This document shows, piece after piece, positions 56,652 to 64,000 of a stretch of DNA of 64,000 nucleotides (position 1 is its first letter; each line of letters begins with the position of its first letter). The notes under the pieces were generated by a model, which saw nothing but the letters and a program-made list of their open reading frames with translations, ran no database searches and was not told where the DNA came from. The position numbers and the translations under genes are program-made. Origin of the DNA: Nakamurella antarctica (lineage in GTDB: Bacteria; Actinomycetota; Actinomycetes; Mycobacteriales; Nakamurellaceae); assembly GCF_003860405.1 (NCBI RefSeq), contig NZ_CP034170.1, forward strand, positions 2,232,001-2,296,000, in the 5' to 3' direction.

Positions 56652-57662
56652 ATGCCGCCGCGTTCACGTATCGCGTTTGCACCTCTGGACTTGGACGCTG
56701 CGCGAAGGGCGCTCGCTGACGGTAAAAACGTCCGCGTCGGCATAGTGCCGATGGGCCTGTTTCCCTCCGGCGGCAGTGGGCGACTGCGTGCCATCGGCGA
56801 CCCTGCCACCGAAGGCGAAGAATTTCTGCACGTGGAAGTCACCCTCGCTGGCTCGAAAGACGTCATCCCATTTGCTCCGGGAGATTTGACGCCCATCAAG
56901 CGGGGCCAAGCCGAACCAGAGCCAGTTCGCTCGGCGAAGCCAGCTACACCCGTTCGCGCCGCACGCACGGCGATTGCGCCTCGCGCCGCCTCGGCGCTGC
57001 GTTCAGTTTCCGCGGTGGCAGCACCTCCCACCCTCGCCGCGGTCCCCGCGCTCCCATTAATGCCCATTGTGCCCGCTCAGCCGCTCTCGGGCAGCACCTC
57101 AAGGCCCTCACTGAATGCCGTGCCTGACCAGAAACTTGCCACCCCTGCACGCTTACACGCAGCTGGCGCTCTCACCGCAACATCGGATCCTGCTGCGCCG
57201 AAAAGCGCTGCGCCGCACAGTACTGCGCCGAAAAGCGCTGCGCCGCACAGTACTGCGCCGAAAAGCGCTGCGCCGAAATCCGTCTCTCCCACTACGGGCG
57301 TTGCGGCCGCAACCGAGGTGGCAACCGGTTCACCTGGAACTGAGCCCCGCTCGAATCAGCCAGCGAAGAAAAATTCACGCGGCAAACGGTTGCCGGTGAT
57401 CATCACCCTGAGCACCACGGGCGTGGAGAATACCGCGTGGCAAATCGAAGCCCGCCAAGGAACGAAAATAGTGGTCCGAGCAGCTACCGTCGCGCCGACG
57501 AGAGCCGCCGAGTTGGTGGCAACCCTCAACAATGAGTCGCTGACCGATTATGTCGCTGGAGTTCTCGCCGAGCATCGCAAGCACGTACAGGAACGGGCAG
57601 ATCACTTGGCGGCCGCGTTGGCAATCGCCCAGGCAGAACTCGACCAATACCCACAAAGCTGA
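56652..57662 (+). CDS. DUF6319-like hypothetical protein, repeat-containing
   Basis: 336 residues in three parts: a conserved N-terminal domain (RIAFAPLDLDAARRALADGKNVRVGIVPMG..., about 1-90), a long Ala/Pro/Ser linker with repeats APKSAAPHST, and a conserved C-terminal domain (LPVIITLSTTGVENTAWQIEARQG..., about 240-336) ending in a helix rich in Ala, His and Glu. The family name is from memory. No signal peptide or membrane segment. It may be DNA-damage controlled, given the LexA-like box. Confidence 0.65.
   Translation: MPPRSRIAFAPLDLDAARRALADGKNVRVGIVPMGLFPSGGSGRLRAIGDPATEGEEFLHVEVTLAGSKDVIPFAPGDLTPIKRGQAEPEPVRSAKPATPVRAARTAIAPRAASALRSVSAVAAPPTLAAVPALPLMPIVPAQPLSGSTSRPSLNAVPDQKLATPARLHAAGALTATSDPAAPKSAAPHSTAPKSAAPHSTAPKSAAPKSVSPTTGVAAATEVATGSPGTEPRSNQPAKKNSRGKRLPVIITLSTTGVENTAWQIEARQGTKIVVRAATVAPTRAAELVATLNNESLTDYVAGVLAEHRKHVQERADHLAAALAIAQAELDQYPQS
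57195..57275. repeat. 30-bp tandem repeat, 2.7 copies
   Basis: A 30-bp unit (57195-57224) is repeated exactly at 57225-57254 and in part to 57275. Each codes APKSAAPHST. Perfect identity of the copies suggests recent slippage. Confidence 0.9.
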
Positions 57663-57715
57663 GTCACTCGCATCGCGATCTGGCCGTGCGCCACGACCCG
57701 CACTGGCTCTGGGCT

Positions 57716-60181
57716 TTAACCGACCCCGACGCGGAGGGAGGGCCCTCGAGTAGCCGTTGAGATGCCGCCCGCGCCCAGACACACCGCGATATCCCCGTCG
57801 GTATCAGTGCGCAGCACCACCCGCGCGCCAGCCGCGCGCACCGTGTCGAGCGCAAATTTGGTGGGATGCGAAAAGTCGTTCCCGATACCCACGCCGATCA
57901 TCACGACTTGCGCGTCGACGGCCGCAATCAGCGCGGGCAACAGGGTGGCCGAGCCGTGATGCGGGAGCTTCAACACCTCTGCCCGCACATCGACGCCATC
58001 GGCGAGCAACGCTCGCTGCGCCTCGTCTTCGATATCCCCCGTGAATAGAATCCTGATTCCGCCCACATCTGCGCGGAACACCACCGATTGATCGTTCGGT
58101 GAGAGGAAGCTCCCGATCCTGCCACGATCTGGTCCCAATACGTCAAGTAAGACATCGCCGGCCGAGAATCGTTGTCCCATAGCGAGTTCCATCATGGGAA
58201 TACCGCGAACGGCAGCCAACCGGGTCACCGTCTGCCACGCAGACTTCGGCTCCCGACCGGGACCTACTGCGAGGGCGCCGACAGTCCGCCCCCGGATAGC
58301 ACCCTCGAGCCCGTCAACATGGTCGGCATGCAGATGTGTTAACACCAGCAACGTGATCGCCGTGATTCCTAATCGCTCGAGGCAAGCATCCATGAGATCC
58401 GGATCTGGCCCGGTGTCGATGACAACGGCTGAACCGGGTTCGCCTGTGGACAGCACGAACCCGTCCCCCTGTCCCACTTCGCATCCCACCACCGCCCAGG
58501 CTTCGGGTGGCCAACCTATGGACAACGCCGCGCTCGGGATTAGCACCACTGCAACGCCTGCCGTTAGCGCCGCAGCGAGTGCTCGAATCCGTCGGGCACG
58601 CAGGGTAAATGCTGCCGCCGCAGCAAGGGCAGCGAGCCCCATCACGCCCCACACCGATGACGACCATGGCACCGTCGCCAGCGGCCAATCGGCGGCCATG
58701 TGCGCGACCGACGCGATCCAACCCACCAGTGGACCAGCCCCTGCTATCAAAATTTCCGCAGCCCAGGGCACGAAAACCACGACAGCTGCAGCGGCTGCGC
58801 CAAGAATGAGCAACGGCGCCACCACCGGAGCAACCAGGATGTTTGCGGGTACCGACGCGAGCGAAATCGAGCCCGAAATAGCTGCCACTATTGGCATCGT
58901 GAACAGGTGCGCCACGATAGGCACCACCAGCAGATCCGCCCAGCCCGCGGGCCATCCCCTGCGCTGAAGGGACTCTGACCACGCGGGAGCGACAAGCACG
59001 AGACCCCCGGTCGCCAGGACGGACAGCGCGAAACCAGGACTCACCGAGAGTGCGGGGTCATAGAAAAGCAACCCGATGACGGCTGCGAACAACGCGGGCA
59101 GCGCCGTCCGCGTTCGTCCGACGAGAAGCGCCAGCATGGTTACCGCACCCATCACGGCCGCGCGTAAGACGGATGGCCCGGGCCGCACAATCACTACAAG
59201 CATCACCAGCAGGACAAACCCCAGCACCGCAGCAGGCCTCGGACCTGCCCTACGAAAGAAGACCATTGCAGCACCGCACAAAATCGAGAAATGGCTGCCC
59301 GATACAGCCAGCAAGTGCGCAAGACCCGCCACTTTGGCGTCGGCCGAAAGTGCGACGCTGATGCCGGACACATCACCCAGAATGATCCCTGGCAGCAGCC
59401 CCGCCGACTCGGGCGCGAGCCGTGCGCTCGCGTGCACAAAGTCATCACGAACTCGCACCGCGGCCCTCTGATACCAGGGAGCGGCGCCGGTGACCTGCGG
59501 GTCGGACTTTGCCGTCAGTGTTGCGCCAGGAAAGGCCGAATACGCGTCTGGAGCGAAAGTCCCATAGGCGACGACCTTTTCACCCGGAATCAGATCGCCC
59601 CAGGTCGACCCAACACCGAAAACAGTGATTGAGCTGCTGGTCGATCTCACGCCATCGCCGGTGTCCACGCCCACTGACCACGCCCTGATCAGGAACCTGC
59701 TGTTTCCCGGTTCTGCGGCGCCGAACGACGATTCCATCCGCTGCGGATCGGAGGTGATCGTCAGCTCAAGGCGACCCCAGTCGCCCAGAGCCGCGGCCAG
59801 ATTGACTGGATCTTTCTCCGCGGCGTGCACCCGGAGCGCTGCCGCGCCGCTCGATGCCAACAAGCACAGGAATACAGCGGCGCACCCCGGCAGGACAGCG
59901 GATCTCATGAGGAAGGACGTGTGTGAACTTCGTGACCTGATCAGCAGCCCCAGCACGAGAGCGAGCAAGCTCAAGGCTGACACCGTCCCGAAACCCAGCG
60001 CTGGGCGAAGCCACAGGGTAAGGGCGCTGCCCATCCATACCGCAGCGGCTGGCGCCGCTAACCGCAGGTCGATCGGCGGCTTCACCTCTGCCTCGACCAT
60101 TCGCGCGGAACGCTTGATGCGAGCACGATTCGGAGCGGCGTGCACCGGCTGCGATCCGTGGGCTGGCGCAGCTCTGGTCAC
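57716..60181 (-). CDS. comEC: ComEC/Rec2-family DNA-uptake channel protein
   Basis: 821 residues. Several membrane segments, an OB-like extracellular domain (LNLAAALGDWGRLELTITSDPQ), the Competence core (GLLPGIILGDVSG, LLAVSGSHFSILCG) and a C-terminal MBL-fold nuclease-like domain with LVLTHLHADHVDGL and LKLPHHGSATLLP. It carries single-stranded DNA across the membrane in transformation. GTG 60181 overlaps the comEA stop by four bases; ATG 60100 is an alternative. Confidence 0.92.
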   Translation of the reverse strand: MTRAAPAHGSQPVHAAPNRARIKRSARMVEAEVKPPIDLRLAAPAAAVWMGSALTLWLRPALGFGTVSALSLLALVLGLLIRSRSSHTSFLMRSAVLPGCAAVFLCLLASSGAAALRVHAAEKDPVNLAAALGDWGRLELTITSDPQRMESSFGAAEPGNSRFLIRAWSVGVDTGDGVRSTSSSITVFGVGSTWGDLIPGEKVVAYGTFAPDAYSAFPGATLTAKSDPQVTGAAPWYQRAAVRVRDDFVHASARLAPESAGLLPGIILGDVSGISVALSADAKVAGLAHLLAVSGSHFSILCGAAMVFFRRAGPRPAAVLGFVLLVMLVVIVRPGPSVLRAAVMGAVTMLALLVGRTRTALPALFAAVIGLLFYDPALSVSPGFALSVLATGGLVLVAPAWSESLQRRGWPAGWADLLVVPIVAHLFTMPIVAAISGSISLASVPANILVAPVVAPLLILGAAAAAVVVFVPWAAEILIAGAGPLVGWIASVAHMAADWPLATVPWSSSVWGVMGLAALAAAAAFTLRARRIRALAAALTAGVAVVLIPSAALSIGWPPEAWAVVGCEVGQGDGFVLSTGEPGSAVVIDTGPDPDLMDACLERLGITAITLLVLTHLHADHVDGLEGAIRGRTVGALAVGPGREPKSAWQTVTRLAAVRGIPMMELAMGQRFSAGDVLLDVLGPDRGRIGSFLSPNDQSVVFRADVGGIRILFTGDIEDEAQRALLADGVDVRAEVLKLPHHGSATLLPALIAAVDAQVVMIGVGIGNDFSHPTKFALDTVRAAGARVVLRTDTDGDIAVCLGAGGISTATRGPSLRVGVG

Positions 60182-61212
60182 ACTGTCACCAGCGGCGACA
60201 GCGTTGCATACCGCGATGGCCCAATGCCGGACACTTCTTGCAGTTGCTCTACCGCGGTGAAGGGGCCATCGCTTTCGCGACGCCCGATAATGTTTGCGGC
60301 CATGACCGGGCCCACCCCGGGCAGGGTTTCCAGCAGCGTCGCATCGGCGGTGTTGAGGTTGATCAGCTTCCCGGTATTAGCAGCCCCGGAGTTACTCGAC
60401 TGCTGCGTGCCCACAACGTTTCCGGCTCCGGATATCACTACGACAGAGTCCCCGTCGGAGAGTTTCGCCGCCAGGTTGAGGCCGGTCAGATCCACTCCTT
60501 CGGCTATCCCGCCCGCTGCCGCGATGGCATCCGCCACTCGCGCCCCAGGCTCCAGACGGACCAGCCCGGGCCTGGCTACTTTGCCAGTTACCGAGACAAA
60601 AATCTCAGTCAGCGCAGGCGCGGCTGTCGCTGGCGGCGACGAGACCCGAGACGCACTTGCTGCTGCCGATTCGCCAGCACCAAGCCCAGTCAGACCCAGC
60701 CCGCTCAGCGGCATAGCCGGGACTTGTTGCTGGCTAGGAACAGTCAGCCACACACCGAGTGCGGCCGCTACCGCGGCAAGAGCGGCGACCGAAGCTAGGA
60801 CGAGCGCTCCCTTTCGTCCGGGATCTACGCGAGCACCCCGCAGTGGCTCTGGGATCCACCGAGTCTTGAACCGGCCCCATCGACCTGACGGCCCGGCCCC
60901 CTGGTGCCGCAGCCGGCCCCGGCTCCCATCATGGCGAGAGCTGCAGTTCCCCTCGGCGTCTACGTCATCACTGCCGCATTCTGCGCACGATTCATTTCCG
61001 GCATCGTTACCTTCTGCACTGATGCCGCTAGTCTGCAGCGGCGAAACAGCCAGCACAGTCGCTGGACCGGAGGGGTGTGACTGCGCGCTTACCGGGGCCT
61101 TCCAGTCTGGGACCCAGCCTGGCGCCGTGCTCGCGAGCGGCGACTCGTCACTCGTAGTGCCCCGACCCACCAGCACCTGGAGCCGCCTCGTCGGATCACT
61201 GGGGGTGCGCAC
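60178..61212 (-). CDS. comEA: ComEA-type DNA receptor
   Basis: 344 residues: an N-terminal cytoplasmic part of about 135 residues that contains a CAEC cysteine pair, one membrane helix (ALVLASVAALAAVAAALGVWL), an SLBB domain (VSVTGKVARPGLVRLEPGARVADAIAAAGG) and a C-terminal helix-hairpin-helix pair (LINLNTADATLLETLPGVGPVMA). It binds double-stranded DNA outside the membrane. The cytoplasmic extension is longer than usual. GTG start 61212. Confidence 0.93.
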   Translation of the reverse strand: MRTPSDPTRRLQVLVGRGTTSDESPLASTAPGWVPDWKAPVSAQSHPSGPATVLAVSPLQTSGISAEGNDAGNESCAECGSDDVDAEGNCSSRHDGSRGRLRHQGAGPSGRWGRFKTRWIPEPLRGARVDPGRKGALVLASVAALAAVAAALGVWLTVPSQQQVPAMPLSGLGLTGLGAGESAAASASRVSSPPATAAPALTEIFVSVTGKVARPGLVRLEPGARVADAIAAAGGIAEGVDLTGLNLAAKLSDGDSVVVISGAGNVVGTQQSSNSGAANTGKLINLNTADATLLETLPGVGPVMAANIIGRRESDGPFTAVEQLQEVSGIGPSRYATLSPLVTV

Positions 61213-61317
61213 TTTTGTACGGTAGGTGCCGCGGGTGCCGCGCGCTGGCCGTCATGTGGCAGAAGTGGACAGATTCCCGCTTGTGGACAACTCGCTAGAG
61301 CGGTGATCCGTAGCCGA

Positions 61318-61563
61318 CTAGATCAGCCGAACAGACTCAGCGCTTGGTCCACTGCCCAAGGTGACCACGTCGCCACGTTCAAGTTGTCGTCCTCGGCGCA
61401 GTTCGACATCGCCGTTCACGCGGACGCTGCCATCAGCGATCACCTCTTTAGCCTCCGACCCAATTTCAATCAGGTCCGCAAATTTGAGCAGCTGACCGAG
61501 CCGGATACCACTGCCGGTGATCTCGACCTGACGGATATCGGAAGCTTCAGGCACCGGGCACCT
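61318..61563 (-). CDS. S4-domain RNA-binding protein
   Basis: About 80 residues, mostly an S4 domain (IRLGQLLKFADLIEIGSEAKEVIADGSVRVNGDVELRRGRQLERGDVV). Similar short proteins (YbcJ/YaaA type) bind RNA, but the target is unknown. ATG 61563 and GTG 61554 are both possible; the gene overlaps the end of the phosphatase gene. Confidence 0.82.
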   Translation of the reverse strand, partial: RCPVPEASDIRQVEITGSGIRLGQLLKFADLIEIGSEAKEVIADGSVRVNGDVELRRGRQLERGDVVTLGSGPSAESVRLI

Positions 61564-62209
61564 CATCTTCGCCGCCGGGGATGACGACACTGGCAAGTCC
61601 GGCATTGTAGGAATGGAGTCGCCAGCCCGAGGTAATGTCGGCGCCGTCAAGGCGATGCAGTACCACCCAGTGGCAGTTGTTGACGCCAATCAAATGGCCC
61701 CACACCGCATCCGGCAAATCGAGTAGCAGCCCGGTCAGGCCGACAATAAGCCCGCCGTGCACCACCAGAAGCGCGCTATCCGTGTTTCCCGCATCCAATT
61801 CGGTCACCACCTGGTTTGCCCGCTGCGCAACCTGCCAGCGCGACTCCCCGTCCGGGGGCGATTTGTGCGCCGAAGTGGTGCGCCACTGTGCCCACTCGCC
61901 GGGCCAGCCAGTAACCACGTCGTCTCGGGTCAACCCTTCCCACTGGCCCATATGCGTCTCACGCAGGCGCTTGTCGATCAACACCTTCTGACCCAGCAGC
62001 GCTGCAACCTCCAGCGCCGTGTCGTGAGCCCTGTCAAGATCAGAGGAGACGATGACACCCGGGGCAAGCGCCGCCACCGAGGGCGCCGCCGCCACCGCTT
62101 GGCTGCGGCCCACTGCGTTGAGCGCAATATTGCTATGGCCCTGCATTCGGAACGCAACATTCCAGTCCGTCTGGCCGTGGCGCATCAGGACAAGGCGTTC
62201 CAGGGTCAT
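61547..62209 (-). CDS. Histidine phosphatase (GpgP-like)
   Basis: 220 residues with the RHG motif MRHGQTDWN, ETHMGQWEGL and a second His in VVHGGLIVG. In mycobacteria the gene after rsfS encodes glucosyl-3-phosphoglycerate phosphatase (GpgP), and this gene has the same place. The substrate is inferred from position. ATG overlaps the rsfS stop. Confidence 0.85.
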   Translation of the reverse strand: MTLERLVLMRHGQTDWNVAFRMQGHSNIALNAVGRSQAVAAAPSVAALAPGVIVSSDLDRAHDTALEVAALLGQKVLIDKRLRETHMGQWEGLTRDDVVTGWPGEWAQWRTTSAHKSPPDGESRWQVAQRANQVVTELDAGNTDSALLVVHGGLIVGLTGLLLDLPDAVWGHLIGVNNCHWVVLHRLDGADITSGWRLHSYNAGLASVVIPGGEDEVPGA

Positions 62210-62832
62210 CCCAAGTCCTTGCTGGTCACCTCTGAATGATCATCATCCTCGTCTGGATCGGATCCGTCACCGAGCTCTGACTCGAGTTCTGCTAGTTCCT
62301 CGTCTTCGTCCTGGCTGAGGGTGCCAGCACTGCCGCCGTCGAAATCGCGGACAATACCTGCCGCTGCGGCGGACAAGTCGGCCATTGCGGCGCTGGGGAG
62401 CGAGTACTCCGCGCCACCTAGCTGATCCTCTGGCACCTTTGCGAGGTCCTCGATCGTGAGGTTAGGACCATCCGGGCCTTCCTCGTAAGCGAAAGTCGGG
62501 CAGTCGCGCCAAAGCCTCTCGAGTGCATAGAACACTCTCTCCTCGTTGTGCTGGACGTGCACCACGATGTCGAGGAAGTCGAGAAGAACCCAACGACCGT
62601 CCTTTTCGCCCTCCCGACGGGTCGGCTTCACACCGAGCTTACGAAGCTGCTCTTCGACCTCGTCCACGATCGCCGAAACCTGGCGTTCGTTGGAGCCCGA
62701 TGCGATTACGAAGGCGTCGGTGATGGCCAATCGATCGGACACATCGATAATCACCACGTTCTGGGCCAACTTGTCCGCTGCCGCATGTGCGGCCGCCAAG
62801 GCCAGTGTGCGAGCGGAATCTGTTGCAGTCAC
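62206..62832 (-). CDS. rsfS: Ribosomal silencing factor RsfS
   Basis: The N-terminal 120 residues are RsfS ([60 protein letters not shown]). It binds L14 and stops subunit joining in starvation. Unusually it carries an acidic tail of about 85 residues ([17 protein letters not shown] ... DEDDDH). The start overlaps nadD by four bases. Confidence 0.93.
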   Translation of the reverse strand: MTATDSARTLALAAAHAAADKLAQNVVIIDVSDRLAITDAFVIASGSNERQVSAIVDEVEEQLRKLGVKPTRREGEKDGRWVLLDFLDIVVHVQHNEERVFYALERLWRDCPTFAYEEGPDGPNLTIEDLAKVPEDQLGGAEYSLPSAAMADLSAAAAGIVRDFDGGSAGTLSQDEDEELAELESELGDGSDPDEDDDHSEVTSKDLG

Positions 62833-63581
62833 TGCTCTCCCTCAAAACTTTCAGTAATTTCTTTCGCGATACCAGGCGGCAACACGATGCCGTCCGGTCT
62901 GTGTTCTGGTTCCGGCACTCTTCGTCGGTGCTCGCCGGAATCCTCTTGGTACAGCCTATGTTTGGCGATGTATTGCACAACGCCGTCCGGTACCAGATAC
63001 CACACCGGGCCGCCGCCGCGCACTCGCGCTCGGCAGTCTGTGGATGAGATGGCCAACGCCGGAACTTCCATCAACGTGACGGCATCCGGCGGCAACGTCA
63101 ACTCGGCCATGCTGTAGCCAGGCCTGGTGACACCGATGAAATGTGCCAAGCCAAACACCTGGGCGACATTCTTCCAACTCATTATGGCGGTCAAAGCATC
63201 TGCGCCCGTGATGAAAAACCAGTCAGCTTCCGGGTCGGTCCGGCGCAGATCGGTGAGCGTATCGACGGTGTAAGTCGGTCCGGGGCGGTCAATGTCGACT
63301 CGTGAAACGGAGAACCGCGGGTTGGCTGCGGTGGCGATTACGGTCATCAGGTAGCGGTCTTCCGCAGGTGTCACGCCAGCCTTCTGCCACGGTTGCCCGG
63401 TGGGGACGAAGATAACCTCGTCAAGGTCGAACCTGTCCGCTACTTCGCTCGCCGCCACGAGGTGGCCGTGGTGGATCGGGTCGAAGGTGCCACCCATAAT
63501 TCCGATACGCCGGCGGGCCCCGCTGTGCCTGGTGATCGGACTCATAAAAACGCCACCGTTGGCGGCGGCGGCGCGGGTCAT
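62829..63581 (-). CDS. nadD: Nicotinate-mononucleotide adenylyltransferase
   Basis: 250 residues. [15 protein letters not shown] with the HxGH motif, [35 protein letters not shown] and the late [13 protein letters not shown]. It makes nicotinate adenine dinucleotide in NAD synthesis. ATG 63581 overlaps the proA stop by four bases; ATG 63545 (MSPITRH) is an alternative. About 35 residues follow the normal end. Confidence 0.95.
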   Translation of the reverse strand: MTRAAAANGGVFMSPITRHSGARRRIGIMGGTFDPIHHGHLVAASEVADRFDLDEVIFVPTGQPWQKAGVTPAEDRYLMTVIATAANPRFSVSRVDIDRPGPTYTVDTLTDLRRTDPEADWFFITGADALTAIMSWKNVAQVFGLAHFIGVTRPGYSMAELTLPPDAVTLMEVPALAISSTDCRARVRGGGPVWYLVPDGVVQYIAKHRLYQEDSGEHRRRVPEPEHRPDGIVLPPGIAKEITESFEGEQ

Positions 63582-64000
63582 GAAACCGGCCGAATCTGCC
63601 CGGTTCCGATGACGATGTACTTAGTAGAGGTGAGTTCGGCCAGACCCATTGGTCCGCGCGCATGCAGCTTTTGGGTGGAGATTCCCATCTCGGCACCGAA
63701 CCCGAACTGGCCGCCGTCCGTGAAACCCGTTGATGCATTGACCATGACAGCTGCGGCGTCGACCCTGCGCGTGAACTCATTGGCAGATGCCAGGTCCGAC
63801 GTCACGATTGCTTCGGTGTGGCCGGTCGAGTGCGCTGCAATATGGGCCAGCGCTGCTTCGAAGTTGTCGACCACGGCTGCGGCGATATCCATTGAAAGGT
63901 ACTCAGCGTCGAAGTCAGCCTCGGTCGCGGGTACGGTACCACCGATGAGCGCCGACACTCTTGCATCGGCGTGGACTGTGACACCTGCTTCTTGGAGTGC
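63578..64000 (-). CDS. proA: Gamma-glutamyl phosphate reductase, C-terminal part (5' end outside window)
   Basis: The frame is open to the window edge. It contains the C-terminal ProA segments [62 protein letters not shown] and a final [14 protein letters not shown]. ProA reduces glutamyl phosphate in proline synthesis. It precedes nadD as in mycobacteria. Confidence 0.95.
   Translation of the reverse strand, partial: ALQEAGVTVHADARVSALIGGTVPATEADFDAEYLSMDIAAAVVDNFEAALAHIAAHSTGHTEAIVTSDLASANEFTRRVDAAAVMVNASTGFTDGGQFGFGAEMGISTQKLHARGPMGLAELTSTKYIVIGTGQIRPVS

Noticed and set aside
60140-61225. Long plus-strand frame of 361 codons
   Set aside because: It lies wholly opposite comEA, whose domains are clear; the translation is Ser/Pro/Ala-rich noise typical of antisense frames in GC-rich DNA.
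1-64000. tRNA genes, CRISPR array, insertion sequences or attachment sites
   Set aside because: No T-loop/cloverleaf sequence, no regularly spaced repeats, no transposase or integrase motif was seen; the catabolic cluster has no visible mobility signature.

Overview
The window is high-GC, gene-dense DNA from an actinomycete (Actinomycetota). The clues are a WhiB7-type regulator with its leader, a UvrD2 helicase carrying a tetracysteine/HRDC tail, a ferrochelatase with the actinobacterial cysteine motif, a coproporphyrin-dependent haem pathway, and gene neighbourhoods that match mycobacterial order (AarF kinase/whiB7/uvrD2/nudC; hrcA-dnaJ-rsmE-phoH-ybeY-CBS protein-era; proA-nadD-rsfS-phosphatase; comEA-comEC; holA/rpsT; lepA; hemW). 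I cannot name the genus. No tRNA, rRNA, CRISPR array, transposase or phage gene was seen.

Layout. (1) 1-10.7 kb: end of a ThiF/TOMM-like protein and an AarF/ABC1 kinase on the + strand, then on the - strand a zinc-ribbon protein, whiB7 with a roughly 450-nt leader, a frameshifted uvrD2, nudC and a pair of M16 peptidases. (2) 10.1-21.5 kb, all -: membrane protein, M20 dipeptidase, and the hrcA-dnaJ-rsmE-hydrolase-(RBBP9-like)-HIT-phoH-ybeY-CBS-era run, mostly joined by 4-nt start/stop overlaps. (3) 21.7-31.7 kb: secreted lipoproteins (two esterase-like, one cyclophilin), hemW, lepA with two very small membrane ORFs, DoxX, rpsT and holA. (4) 31.7-41.8 kb: an almost complete haem locus, hemA (-) facing away from hemE-cgoX-chdC-cpfC-hemC-hemD-hemB-hemL (+). 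(5) 42.2-56.2 kb: an accessory catabolic cluster. (6) 56.2-64 kb: a DUF6319-like protein preceded by a LexA-like box, then comEC, comEA, an S4 protein, a phosphatase, rsfS, nadD and the end of proA, all on the - strand.

The accessory cluster is the most unusual part. It combines a sugar ABC importer (binding protein and two permeases, no ATPase) with a class V aminotransferase; a divergently read four-gene arm (GH88/GH105-type unsaturated glycuronyl hydrolase, crotonase, MBL-fold hydrolase, Gfo/Idh/MocA oxidoreductase); a second + strand arm (a solute-binding-protein-like protein without signal peptide, a second closely similar crotonase, a CaiB/BaiF CoA-transferase and a DapA-family lyase/dehydratase); and a GntR/FCD regulator. 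A shared TCCTACA element lies at four promoter regions of the cluster, with a related site before the regulator gene. I infer one regulon that takes up and breaks down a uronide-like or sugar-acid compound through CoA-linked steps; the substrate is unknown.

The best regulatory finding is the whiB7 leader: an AT-rich box beside a -35 element, a 73-codon upstream ORF, and two mutually exclusive hairpins of which one is a terminator with seven U. Two genes (uvrD2 and an RBBP9-like hydrolase) each look one G short in a homopolymer, which suggests either real lesions or homopolymer errors in the assembly.
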